In this document: in pieces, positions 35,174 through 43,711 of the stretch
How the letters are laid out: the number at the start of each line of letters is the position of its first letter
Numbering within the stretch: the first letter of the stretch is position 1
Position numbers and translations under genes: made by a program
DNA from: Thiovibrio frasassiensis
GTDB lineage: Bacteria; Desulfobacterota; Desulfobulbia; Desulfobulbales; Desulfurivibrionaceae
Direction of reading: 5' to 3'
Assembly: GCF_029607905.1 (NCBI RefSeq)
Contig: NZ_JAPHEH010000001.1
Location: 1,579,530 to 1,643,529 of the forward strand
Length of the DNA stretch: 64,000 nt
Notes under the pieces: generated by a model
Databases searched by the model: none
Told to the model about the DNA's origin: nothing
What the model saw: only the letters and a program-made list of their open reading frames with translations

Positions 35174-36463
35174 ATGGTTCCCTCGAAAGTAATTGCTCGA
35201 TTGCGGCCCCATGCCGCTCGAGCGTCGTGGGCTGTCGCCGAGCAAGCCGTCAGTCCTTTGCTGATGACCGCCCTGACACCTTATTTGTTAAAACAATTAG
35301 GTGTAGATCAATTTGGTCTTTGGATGTTGGTGATGGCTATTGTCGGTATGGGGCAACTCACATCGTTAGGTGCTGGAACAGCAACTATTAAACATGTCTC
35401 TGCAGATCTGGAAAATGGACTGGTCGAGGATGCAGTGGCTACGATCCGTGCGGCGGTTACTATCGTGGTGTTGGGTGGTGGTTTTGTGACTCTGGTGGCT
35501 GCGGCTACAGCCCCTCTTATTGCTCAGATATTCTTTGCGAAAATGGGGTCTTTTGCCATTGTGTCGCAGCTGCTTGTCCTTGGGATGGTATTAATGCTTA
35601 TACAGGAATTAGATAATGTATTCTCCAGTGCACTGCGTGGGGCGCAACGTTTCGACCTGTCAGCTAAGATTGAATTTTTCACACGAATCGTATGGGCCGT
35701 GGGTGTGGGCTTGTTGGCATGGCACTATCGATCCGTTGTTGCTGTCCTGAGCGGGATATTGTTACTTTCTGTGATCAAGGCGGGGTTTAAGGCGCACCAA
35801 GTTAATCGGTTGTTATCTGTCTCTATTTGTCATAAGCTTTCTTTGGATCTGCTTTATCTCAAGCGCGTGGTAACTTTTGGGAAATGGCAATGGGTTCAAA
35901 GTTTCGGCGGGATGCTTTTTTCGGTAGCTGATCGGCTCCTTATTGGCGCGGTATTTGGCGCAACAGATTTGGCTAGGTACAGTATTTGTTCGCAGTTAGC
36001 ACAGTATGTGCATGCAATCCCTGCTGTGGCGATGCAAGTAATTTTCCCTTGGTTAAGTGCAAAAAAAGAAAAGGGTGAATCGATTCAGCGACTCCCTTTA
36101 TGCAAATATGCTTTATATGCAGGGGGGGGATGTTTTTTGCTTTCTGTTGTTTTGTTCATCTCAGCGCCAGTATTGCTAAAAGTCTGGCTAGGCGAGAAGT
36201 TCTATGTTGACAATATCGAGCTAGCATTAATTTTGATTTCAGCATACGGAATTCTTGCTTTTAATGTGCCAGTGCACTATTTCTTAATGGGTTTAGGGGA
36301 AATAAGATTTCTTAGCGTAACTAATTTAGTGGCTGGACTAGTATCGGTTTCGGCATCATTAATTTTAGCACCGCTTGGATTAATATGGTTTTCTGCATCT
36401 AAATTATTATTTGGCCCGATTATTTTAATTAATTTTTTTAAGGTAAAGAAAGAATCGAAATGA
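35174..36463 (+). CDS. Wzx-type polysaccharide flippase (second copy)
   Basis: A 429-residue polytopic membrane protein of the Wzx/MurJ-like export family, only distantly similar to the first copy. It begins AARASWAVAEQAVSPLLMTA and has FGLWMLVMAIVGMGQL, the pattern seen in O-antigen flippases. A run of eight G residues (36122-36129) lies inside the coding region, encoding Gly-Gly-Gly. The stop overlaps the next ATG (ATGA). Confidence 0.85.
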   Translation: MVPSKVIARLRPHAARASWAVAEQAVSPLLMTALTPYLLKQLGVDQFGLWMLVMAIVGMGQLTSLGAGTATIKHVSADLENGLVEDAVATIRAAVTIVVLGGGFVTLVAAATAPLIAQIFFAKMGSFAIVSQLLVLGMVLMLIQELDNVFSSALRGAQRFDLSAKIEFFTRIVWAVGVGLLAWHYRSVVAVLSGILLLSVIKAGFKAHQVNRLLSVSICHKLSLDLLYLKRVVTFGKWQWVQSFGGMLFSVADRLLIGAVFGATDLARYSICSQLAQYVHAIPAVAMQVIFPWLSAKKEKGESIQRLPLCKYALYAGGGCFLLSVVLFISAPVLLKVWLGEKFYVDNIELALILISAYGILAFNVPVHYFLMGLGEIRFLSVTNLVAGLVSVSASLILAPLGLIWFSASKLLFGPIILINFFKVKKESK

Positions 36464-37293
36464 GAAATTTAGTATCGCGCCTTAGATTTGAGATGTACCG
36501 TTTTTGGTATAAGCATATTAAAAATTCTGTAGTACAAACAGAATATATGAATTGTAAAATTCTTGTTAGAGCGAATGAAGATGTCGGTCTGCAGATATTA
36601 GTTGGAAACTATGAGAAAAATGATCTCCTGTATTTGCTTTCAATGATACGAGATGGAGATACTTTTTTTGATATAGGCGCAAATATTGGGCTGTTTAGCC
36701 TTTTGGTAGCAAAAAAAAATTGTACGGTTAAAGTTCATTCTTTCGAGCCTATTCCGATTAATTCTTGTCTTTTTAAGGCATCATTATGTCTGAATGAAAT
36801 AGAATCCGTTAATTTGAATCAGTGTTGTGTCGGAGATTTTGTCGGTGACATCGAGTTTTCATTGGCAAGCGACAGCGCATATTCTTCTATTCATGACACT
36901 GGTCGTTTTCCTGAGATTAAAAAAATTAAGGCAAAAATAACAACGTTGGATGAATATTTGAAAATGAATGATTTGACGCGTATAGATATCATGAAAATCG
37001 ATGTTGAGGGAGCAGAGAAGCTTGTCTTGGATGGTGCGAGAAATATTTTATCAAATAATTTGGTAAAACCTCGTTTAGTTCTTATGGAGCTTTTCGATAA
37101 AAATTTTGATCTATTTGGCACATCTATAGATGATGTAGTAAATGTAATGAAGTTATATAAATATAAAGCTTTTGTTATTGATGGTAATGATAAATCTGTT
37201 TTTTGCCCAAGGCACTACAATAAAATTTATAACGTTTTTTTTGAGTTGGAGGGAAATGATGGTGTCAAAAAGAATTATGAAAGACATCTTTAG
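36460..37293 (+). CDS. FkbM-family methyltransferase (copy 4)
   Basis: A 277-residue FkbM methyltransferase with low GC. DTFFDIGANIGLFSLLVAKK is the SAM loop, VHSFEPIPINSCLFKASL follows, and RIDIMKIDVEGAEKLVLDGA is the family hallmark. It starts inside the stop codon of the second flippase and overlaps the start of the next methyltransferase by 35 nt, so three genes are translationally coupled. Confidence 0.88.
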   Translation: MRNLVSRLRFEMYRFWYKHIKNSVVQTEYMNCKILVRANEDVGLQILVGNYEKNDLLYLLSMIRDGDTFFDIGANIGLFSLLVAKKNCTVKVHSFEPIPINSCLFKASLCLNEIESVNLNQCCVGDFVGDIEFSLASDSAYSSIHDTGRFPEIKKIKAKITTLDEYLKMNDLTRIDIMKIDVEGAEKLVLDGARNILSNNLVKPRLVLMELFDKNFDLFGTSIDDVVNVMKLYKYKAFVIDGNDKSVFCPRHYNKIYNVFFELEGNDGVKKNYERHL

Positions 37294-37984
37294 GCGTCTA
37301 GGGTTAGAAGTACACAGATACACCGCATCTGTGTCGCCAACTGCTCAGATAGTTTCCTCTCTACATAAATTTGGGATTGATTTGATTTTGGACGTTGGCG
37401 CCAATCAAGGTCAGTTTGCTTCGGAAATACGGGGTGGCGGTTATAGGGGCAATATCATTTCATTTGAGCCTCTTTCTGAAGCCCATAGTGTTTTGCGACG
37501 AGTAAGTCAAAGAGATGCAAAATGGTATGTTCATCCGAGATGTGCATTGGGTGATTATAACGGTGAGGTAAATATCAATATCGCGGGTAATTCTGTGAGC
37601 AGTTCCATTTTACCTATGCTTGACGCTCATCAGCGTGCTGCTCCCGCGTCAATCTACCAAGGAAGGGAGGTTGTCCCTCTACAGACTCTAGATGCTGTTT
37701 CAGGTGATTATTTAGTCAATGCGCACAAGTCTTTTTTGAAGATAGATACGCAAGGTTTTGAGTGGCAAGTTTTAGATGGTGCCCGAGACACATTGCCATA
37801 TATTCGAGGGGTTCTTTTGGAGCTTTCCCTGGTGCCATTGTACGAAGGCCAGCATTTGTGGAGAGAAATTATCGATCGCCTTGAAACTGAAGGTTTTGTC
37901 CTTTGGTCGTTACTGCCTGGTTTTACCGACCCTGTTGATGGACAGACACTTCAGGTCGATGCTGTTTTTTATCGACAGCCATAA
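37259..37984 (+). CDS. FkbM-family methyltransferase (copy 5)
   Basis: A 241-residue FkbM methyltransferase. GIDLILDVGANQGQFASEIR is the SAM loop, GNIISFEPLSEAHSVLRRV follows, and SFLKIDTQGFEWQVLDGA is the hallmark (Gln replaces Glu after Asp-Thr, a known variant). GGAGG lies 6 nt before the ATG at 37259; the ATG at 37256 is too close to it. Confidence 0.88.
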   Translation: MVSKRIMKDIFRRLGLEVHRYTASVSPTAQIVSSLHKFGIDLILDVGANQGQFASEIRGGGYRGNIISFEPLSEAHSVLRRVSQRDAKWYVHPRCALGDYNGEVNINIAGNSVSSSILPMLDAHQRAAPASIYQGREVVPLQTLDAVSGDYLVNAHKSFLKIDTQGFEWQVLDGARDTLPYIRGVLLELSLVPLYEGQHLWREIIDRLETEGFVLWSLLPGFTDPVDGQTLQVDAVFYRQP

Positions 37985-38094
37985 GTTTTGAGTGAACATT
38001 CCTGCTGCTGGGAGGCATAGCCCCGAAACAGAAGTTGGCTCTCAGTGCGTTAGGCTCTACTTCTGGCATTATTTAAAAATGGGGAGACTACCTT

Positions 38095-38943
38095 GTGAGT
38101 GATAAATCGCCGCCTTTAATCTCCATTATAGTTGCCGTTTTTAACGGGGTAGATGCATTGCAACAATGTATCGACAGTGTTGCAACGCAAACTTATCTCA
38201 ACAAGGAGCTGATTGTCATTGATGGGGGGTCTGAAGACGGGACTGTCGCTATTATTGAAGCAAGTCGCGAGAAGATAGACTATTGGGTTTCTGAGGTAGA
38301 TGGGGGGGTATACAACGCTTGGAATAAGGGCCTGTCGAAGGCGAAAGGCGAGTGGATTTGTTTTCTTGGTGCAGACGATTATTTGTTGGGCACTGAAGTG
38401 TTGGCGCAGATAAGTGCGCGTTTGGAAAAAATTCCTCAAAGCATTCGCGTGGTCTATGCGCAAATCATGTTGCTCAGTGCCGGTGGGGAAGCTCTTTTCC
38501 CTGTCGGAGAGCCTTGGGAGAAAATGAAGGTACGCTTCAGGCAGGGCTTGTGCTTGCCACATCAAGGAGTGATGCACCGGCGTAGTTTGTTTGAACAGAA
38601 TGGAAAATTTGATGAGTCATTCCGTATCGGAGGTGATTACGAGCTAATGTTGCGTGAGCTTAAGACTGCCAATGCAGTGTTTATTCCTGACATCATTCCA
38701 ACCGCGATGCGCCAAGGCGGACTCAGTAGCAATCCCTCAAGTTCTATCCAGGCAATGCGTGATGTCAGGCGAGCGCAGAAGATGCATGGCCAATATTTTC
38801 CTGGTTTTTTTTGGTTGATGGCAATGATGAGAGTTTATGTGCGGTTGGTGTTATGGGATTCGATTGGCGAGAGACCAACCAGGAAGATTTTTGACTTGGG
38901 CAGGCGCATTAAGGGGTTGCCACCGTACTGGACAAGGATATAA
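38095..38943 (+). CDS. GT2 glycosyltransferase (WcaA-like)
   Basis: A 282-residue family 2 transferase. LISIIVAVFNGVDALQQCID starts the GT-A fold; KELIVIDGGSEDGTVAIIEA and WICFLGADDYLL (DD metal motif) follow. LCLPHQGVMHRRSLFEQNG is typical of colanic-acid WcaA/WcaE-type enzymes. It starts at GTG with GGGGAG 7 nt upstream. It probably adds one sugar of the repeat. Confidence 0.9.
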   Translation: MSDKSPPLISIIVAVFNGVDALQQCIDSVATQTYLNKELIVIDGGSEDGTVAIIEASREKIDYWVSEVDGGVYNAWNKGLSKAKGEWICFLGADDYLLGTEVLAQISARLEKIPQSIRVVYAQIMLLSAGGEALFPVGEPWEKMKVRFRQGLCLPHQGVMHRRSLFEQNGKFDESFRIGGDYELMLRELKTANAVFIPDIIPTAMRQGGLSSNPSSSIQAMRDVRRAQKMHGQYFPGFFWLMAMMRVYVRLVLWDSIGERPTRKIFDLGRRIKGLPPYWTRI

Positions 38944-38995
38944 TTGTTCGATGGTAGCTTCGTTCATAAGTCGTTAATCAAAGGAATTAACAAAG

Positions 38996-39706
38996 ATGGC
39001 TCACCCAACCTTGCAGTACCTTACCCGGGAATATTTTGAGCACAACCCCACTTGGGATTTGGCAGACACCCCATGGAAGGCACGTATCGTTGCCGCTGCC
39101 CTTACTCGAAATGGAATACAACCTTCTTCGGTTTGTGAAGTGGGTTGTGGGTCTGGTGGGTGTCTGGCTGAACTACGCACCATCTATCCAGAAGCGGAGC
39201 TGAGTGGGTTTGATATTGCCCCGGATGCGGCCGCATTCTGGCTTCAGTATGACGGACTAAATATCCATTTTGAGGTGGGGGACGCGCTGCGAGAATCTTC
39301 GCTCAAGTGTGATGTGTTGCTCATGTTGGACGTCGTTGAACATCTGGCTGATCCACATGACTTTTTAGAAAGACTGCTTGGTAAAGCAAACTTTTACATC
39401 TTTCATATTCCGCTTGATTTGTCTGCATTCAGTGTATATCGGGAAGCGCCTCTGTTGTATGTTCGCAATAAAGTTGGTCATATACATTATTTTACTAAAG
39501 AGCTGGCTCTATCATTGCTGAGAGAGTGTGGTTATGAAATTGTTGATGCTGCGTATACGCAAGCTGCATTTACAGCACCCTCTCATGGGTGGAAAACACT
39601 AATTGCTAAGCCGCTGAGGCGAATAATCTATGCCCTGTTTGGTAAGGATCGTGGCGTGAGGCTGATCGGGGGGGAAACGCTGATTGTCGTTGCCCAGAAG
39701 AGATAG
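38996..39706 (+). CDS. Class I SAM-dependent methyltransferase
   Basis: A 236-residue methyltransferase. SVCEVGCGSGGCLAELRTIY is the SAM loop, ELSGFDIAPDAAAFW gives the acidic ribose-binding end, and LLMLDVVEHLADPHDFLERL is motif II/III. The C-terminal cap is basic. It belongs to the large methyltransferase set of this locus; substrate unknown. Confidence 0.85.
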   Translation: MAHPTLQYLTREYFEHNPTWDLADTPWKARIVAAALTRNGIQPSSVCEVGCGSGGCLAELRTIYPEAELSGFDIAPDAAAFWLQYDGLNIHFEVGDALRESSLKCDVLLMLDVVEHLADPHDFLERLLGKANFYIFHIPLDLSAFSVYREAPLLYVRNKVGHIHYFTKELALSLLRECGYEIVDAAYTQAAFTAPSHGWKTLIAKPLRRIIYALFGKDRGVRLIGGETLIVVAQKR

Positions 39707-39743
39707 CCTGAATTAGATCACTTTAGGGGGTGGTGAAAACGAA

Positions 39744-41645
39744 ATGAATAGTTTAATAGCGCTTTTACCGGTCTTAGTAGGTATTTTGGGATACGGTTTT
39801 ACGCTGAATAGGTTTTGTAAATTCCCAATTGAATCAACCTTCTTGTTCGTTTGCGCAAGCATGGTTGCCGTGCTTTATGTAGGTGGGCTGTTCGATTTTT
39901 TACAATTAACGGCACAGGCTATATTGATAGTAGGGTTTTTTCTATTTTTGATTATTTTCTTTATTGATTACAGAAAAAATACAATTACTGATAAGCTGAC
40001 GCTAGGTTTAGGTGTTTTTTTATTTTTTGTCTGTCTACTATACTTGATTACTCAATCTGAATGCTATTCTTCAATTGTGTATGGTGATGATTTTAGTCAT
40101 TGGGGTAGGGTTTCAAAAATAGTGGCATTCAATCATGCACTGGTTGGGCCTGATGATGCTGTGCTGTGTAAAGATTATCCCCCTGGGCTGGCTCTTTTTG
40201 ACTATCTATTTTATCAATTTGTTGACTATAAAGATAGTGTCTCCTTGTTGTCGCGTGGAGTTTTTGTCAGTGCGACAGTTATTCCGCTATATGCTGCTAT
40301 TCATAAAGATGTTAATAAAATTATTTTGGTAGGTTTTACTTTTTTTATTCTTTCGATAATTTATTTTCTTGATTCAGGATTTCATACATTACAAGTTGAT
40401 CTTGTTCTTGGGCTACTTTTTGGGGTTTCATTATTCGAGTATTTCTTTTTTAAGAATTCTGGTAATTTTGTTCGTATTATTATGCTGTTACCAGTAGTTA
40501 TTGTTTTTCCTGTGATCAAGCAAATTGGAATTTTCTTTTCGTTATCGATTGCTGCCATAGTTATTTTTGATATCTGTTTCAATGCAATAAATTTTAGAAA
40601 TAAATTTAAATTAATTTCAGTTGCATTTTTGATGATATCGTTTGCTTTGTTGGCACATGCAAGTTGGAGTATTCATGTTGAGAACATCAATGTTGAAAAA
40701 ACATTTAATAATTTACAAATTTCACCATCTGATCTCCTGAACGCTTTTGATGAAAACTTGTCAACAGAAAGGCAGAAAGCGACCATCGCTAATTATCTGG
40801 ATAAGATATTCCCTGATTTTATCGGACGAGACAATAGATTAAGCACTCAGTATTTTTGGGCGCTGATATGTGTGCTGTTTATTTTCTTGATAATTCGTGA
40901 AAGTCATGTGGATAATCGAAAATGGTGGCAAGATTTAAGTGTTTTTTTTCTCATTGCCGTTTGCTTTGTCGGGTATCTTCTTCTTTTACTGTTTGTGTAT
41001 TTATTTTCTTTTGGGGCGTATGAGGGGGTAAGGCTGGCTTCGTTCGAACGTTATGTCAACACGTTCTTGGTTGGAGTGATAGTTTTTCTTTTTGGGATAT
41101 CAGTATCTCGATACTTTCATTCGGAGCGAAGTTCATTCAGGGCCGTTATGCTGGTTATTGTTTGTTTGATGGCGGCATTACCCAATTCAATAAATATGCT
41201 GAAAGATGTCGCGAGAATTATTATAGGAAAAAAATATGAGGCGGTATCGATTGTCTCTGAGTACGCGAGGGGGGTTACGAAAAATACGCCCTCTGGTGCA
41301 AAAATATTTTTTGTTTGGCAGAATAGTTCCGGGCATGAGTATCATGTTTTTAGTTATGGGATCCTTCCCAGGAGATCAAATGTTGGCAATTGGTGTTGGT
41401 CTATAGGTGCGCCATACTCTGCAGGCGATGTCTGGACATGTCAAAAATCTTCTAATGATTTCGATTCGTTGTTAATGGCGCATGATTTTTTGTTTGTTGG
41501 CCATTCTGATGAAAGATTCCGCAAGCAATATTTGGGGTCATTCGGCCTAGAAGAGATTAAGGATGGATCATTGTATAAAATAATTAACTATTCTGGAAAG
41601 CCTAGCTTGATAAACTGGCCAGTGATTAATAATGGTGCCGTTTGA
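39744..41645 (+). CDS. Large polytopic membrane protein, GT-C-like
   Basis: A 633-residue protein with about 12 hydrophobic helices and an extracytoplasmic C-terminal domain. An acidic motif YGDDFSHWGRV and KDYPPGLALFDYL lie in the first large loop. Such a D/E motif after the first helices is typical of GT-C glycosyltransferases that use lipid-linked sugars, but I cannot name a family. It lies directly before the Wzy-like gene (TGATG overlap), suggesting a joint task in the periplasm, such as side-branch addition. Confidence 0.6.
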   Translation: MNSLIALLPVLVGILGYGFTLNRFCKFPIESTFLFVCASMVAVLYVGGLFDFLQLTAQAILIVGFFLFLIIFFIDYRKNTITDKLTLGLGVFLFFVCLLYLITQSECYSSIVYGDDFSHWGRVSKIVAFNHALVGPDDAVLCKDYPPGLALFDYLFYQFVDYKDSVSLLSRGVFVSATVIPLYAAIHKDVNKIILVGFTFFILSIIYFLDSGFHTLQVDLVLGLLFGVSLFEYFFFKNSGNFVRIIMLLPVVIVFPVIKQIGIFFSLSIAAIVIFDICFNAINFRNKFKLISVAFLMISFALLAHASWSIHVENINVEKTFNNLQISPSDLLNAFDENLSTERQKATIANYLDKIFPDFIGRDNRLSTQYFWALICVLFIFLIIRESHVDNRKWWQDLSVFFLIAVCFVGYLLLLLFVYLFSFGAYEGVRLASFERYVNTFLVGVIVFLFGISVSRYFHSERSSFRAVMLVIVCLMAALPNSINMLKDVARIIIGKKYEAVSIVSEYARGVTKNTPSGAKIFFVWQNSSGHEYHVFSYGILPRRSNVGNWCWSIGAPYSAGDVWTCQKSSNDFDSLLMAHDFLFVGHSDERFRKQYLGSFGLEEIKDGSLYKIINYSGKPSLINWPVINNGAV

Positions 41646-43042
41646 TGGAAGTTAATATGATAGAGTTGTTAAATGTCGTAGTTGTGTTTTTTTTGCTTGG
41701 GGTTGTTTTCTTCTCAAAAAAGAAGAATTTAATCGCCCTTGTGTTGGTATATGGTTCGACCTGCTTTTTGTATGCGGTAATTCCATTAATTAGTGGTGCC
41801 TCTAATATTTACCTCGCTAAGTTGCATGTCCGAGGTGGCGGAATTTTAGTGAAGTTGGCAACAGTAATGTTCTTGCTTGTTATTTTTGTTTCACTCGCTA
41901 TTCGAGTTAGGAAAAATATTGTCTCTGATAGGCCTACCCTGATTTACTTTGGTGTCGCAATTGCGGCTGTGATTATAGGGTACATTCACAATGTAAGAGT
42001 TGGTGATTGGCTACAGCTGCAAAATATTTTGAGTGTTGTAGCAATGCTGGTTTTGATGTATTTGGGGCATTTGTGGTTTAGCGTAGAAGGATATCATTGG
42101 AGCATTACGAAGAACTCCATAGGATGTGCCAATGCCTTTTTGGCCATGGCGGTTTGTGTCGGCTTCTATGAAATATGTTCTAAGCGCGCTTGGGCGTATA
42201 CCGTTGAAAACTCCGGTGAGGTTGTTTGGCGAGCGAGTTCAATCTTGTTCAATCCTAACTTATTCGCATACTGGTGTTCAATGGTGTATTTAGGTTGCGT
42301 TTATGGAATGTATTGTTTCTCAGAGCATCGAAGGGCGATGATGTTAGGCATGGTGTTGTCGTCTCTTGGTATATATTCTACGGCCTCCAGAGGTGTCGTC
42401 CTTCTGCTGATCTCGGTTTTATTAATTTCTTCATTGTTACTAAAAAGCAGCAAAAAATTGAGATGGTTGCCACTGATGCTCTTGCCTTTTGTTTTTTTTG
42501 TGGCATTTTCTGCGGCTCGTTTTTTACAATCTCAAGATCATACCAATGAATCTAGCTGGCATTCATTTGTTGTAATTGGCGAGAGGTTGGCTCGTGCCCC
42601 GTTGAGCATTGCCAATTATATTTATAATTTCACGAAATATAATATTACAGACTCCGCAACCTCGTCAATAACCTCAGCAACCTCGTCAATAACCTCAGCA
42701 AACTTGTCAATTTCGCATCCATCAAAAATAAATGAATCAATAGAGGGCCGCTTTAGAGGAAAGAGGAAAGATGCAGGATTCCTCGCATTGTACGATGATG
42801 CAGGTATACTTGGTTTGGCTGCGGTTGTTTTTCTTTGGGGTGTTTTGGCTACTAGGGGTTTCCGTCGCTACATGGCAGTAAGAGATATTTCAAGCGTATA
42901 TGCTCTTGCTTTTCTAATGCTTTGTTTTTTTGTCGGGTTTGCCATGCGATTTCAGGTGTTTCCGTTATGGCTGTTTATCGGGGGGGCAATTTCTGTGTGT
43001 ATGTCTTATTGGCGCGATGATTTCACTGAAATCAATGTCTGA
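41645..43042 (+). CDS. wzy: Wzy-like O-antigen polymerase / ligase family protein
   Basis: A 465-residue membrane protein with about ten hydrophobic helices and a large loop (roughly residues 305-375), as in Wzy polymerases and WaaL ligases. YSTASRGVVLLLISVLLISS matches the Wzy_C core SRG motif, and WRASSILFNPNLFAYW precedes it. The loop carries a three-copy repeat of Ser-Ala-Thr-Ser-Ser-Ile-Thr type. Within this locus polymerase is more likely than ligase, as ligase genes usually lie elsewhere. The start overlaps the stop of the preceding gene. Confidence 0.78.
   Translation: MEVNMIELLNVVVVFFLLGVVFFSKKKNLIALVLVYGSTCFLYAVIPLISGASNIYLAKLHVRGGGILVKLATVMFLLVIFVSLAIRVRKNIVSDRPTLIYFGVAIAAVIIGYIHNVRVGDWLQLQNILSVVAMLVLMYLGHLWFSVEGYHWSITKNSIGCANAFLAMAVCVGFYEICSKRAWAYTVENSGEVVWRASSILFNPNLFAYWCSMVYLGCVYGMYCFSEHRRAMMLGMVLSSLGIYSTASRGVVLLLISVLLISSLLLKSSKKLRWLPLMLLPFVFFVAFSAARFLQSQDHTNESSWHSFVVIGERLARAPLSIANYIYNFTKYNITDSATSSITSATSSITSANLSISHPSKINESIEGRFRGKRKDAGFLALYDDAGILGLAAVVFLWGVLATRGFRRYMAVRDISSVYALAFLMLCFFVGFAMRFQVFPLWLFIGGAISVCMSYWRDDFTEINV
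42652..42714 (+). repeat. Three tandem 21-nt repeats inside the wzy-like gene
   Basis: Units lie at 42652-42672, 42673-42693 and 42694-42714. The first two differ at one base; the third is more diverged. Each encodes seven residues, so copy-number change keeps the frame and alters only loop length in the polymerase. Confidence 0.9.
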
Positions 43043-43711
43043 TACAGGAATAGCAATATTTGTACTGATTTTTTGTGTTTCTTTTGAGCTATCAATCCAG
43101 CAAATGGATTAATAGCTGGTTCTTTCTTGCGACTGGTCCAATCCTTAATGGCCTCGAGGGGGGAGATGTGCCCTGTGTTTATTTGAATGTGAGTTTTGTC
43201 CAGCGCCTAAAGTTGATTGGCCAGTATGGTAGCGAGGTTCGCAACAACAGGTAGGGTAATTTATTGTTGGGATATTTGTTGGTGTCGGCGGTTTGTAAGG
43301 CGCTTCGCAGTCTATACCTTTCATCAGCGGGCCAACGTACTTGTCGCCGACATTGAGTTCCTTCCGATTGAGCTGTTTCGAAGCAGCAGGCGGGCATTTA
43401 TGTGTAGATGCTCCAGGTATAATGCTTCAATGCGGTGTATTGTATGACACATCGCTGCCCTGACCGGCTTAAGAAAATAATATGCGCGACCTCTTTTGTT
43501 AATTGGGCCTGATAGCAGCCTAATCTTGGCATGTAAAGTCTTCAGATTGACGGGTGTTCTGTTATAGTGTCTCTGGCATGGAAATGTTAGCAACAAGGTT
43601 CACCAAACTGATGTCGCCCCGCCGTAATCTGGTTGGGATGCACTGTGGCGTACGGTGCCAATTCGGTGAGCGTATCCTTTTTGGGCGGATTTTTCTTATT
43701 CAAGAGGTTAC
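43043..43711. other. 669-nt region without a recognisable gene
   Basis: Frames on both strands of up to 90 codons are present but have no ribosome sites and no family resemblance. Base composition rises in GC compared with the neighbouring wzy gene. It may be decayed coding DNA at a junction between cassettes; no insertion-sequence ends or inverted repeats stand out. Confidence 0.4.

Noticed and set aside
43217-43596. Open frames of 76 and 90 codons in the gap after wzy
   Set aside because: Odd composition with many Arg and Cys, no ribosome sites and no family resemblance on either strand.
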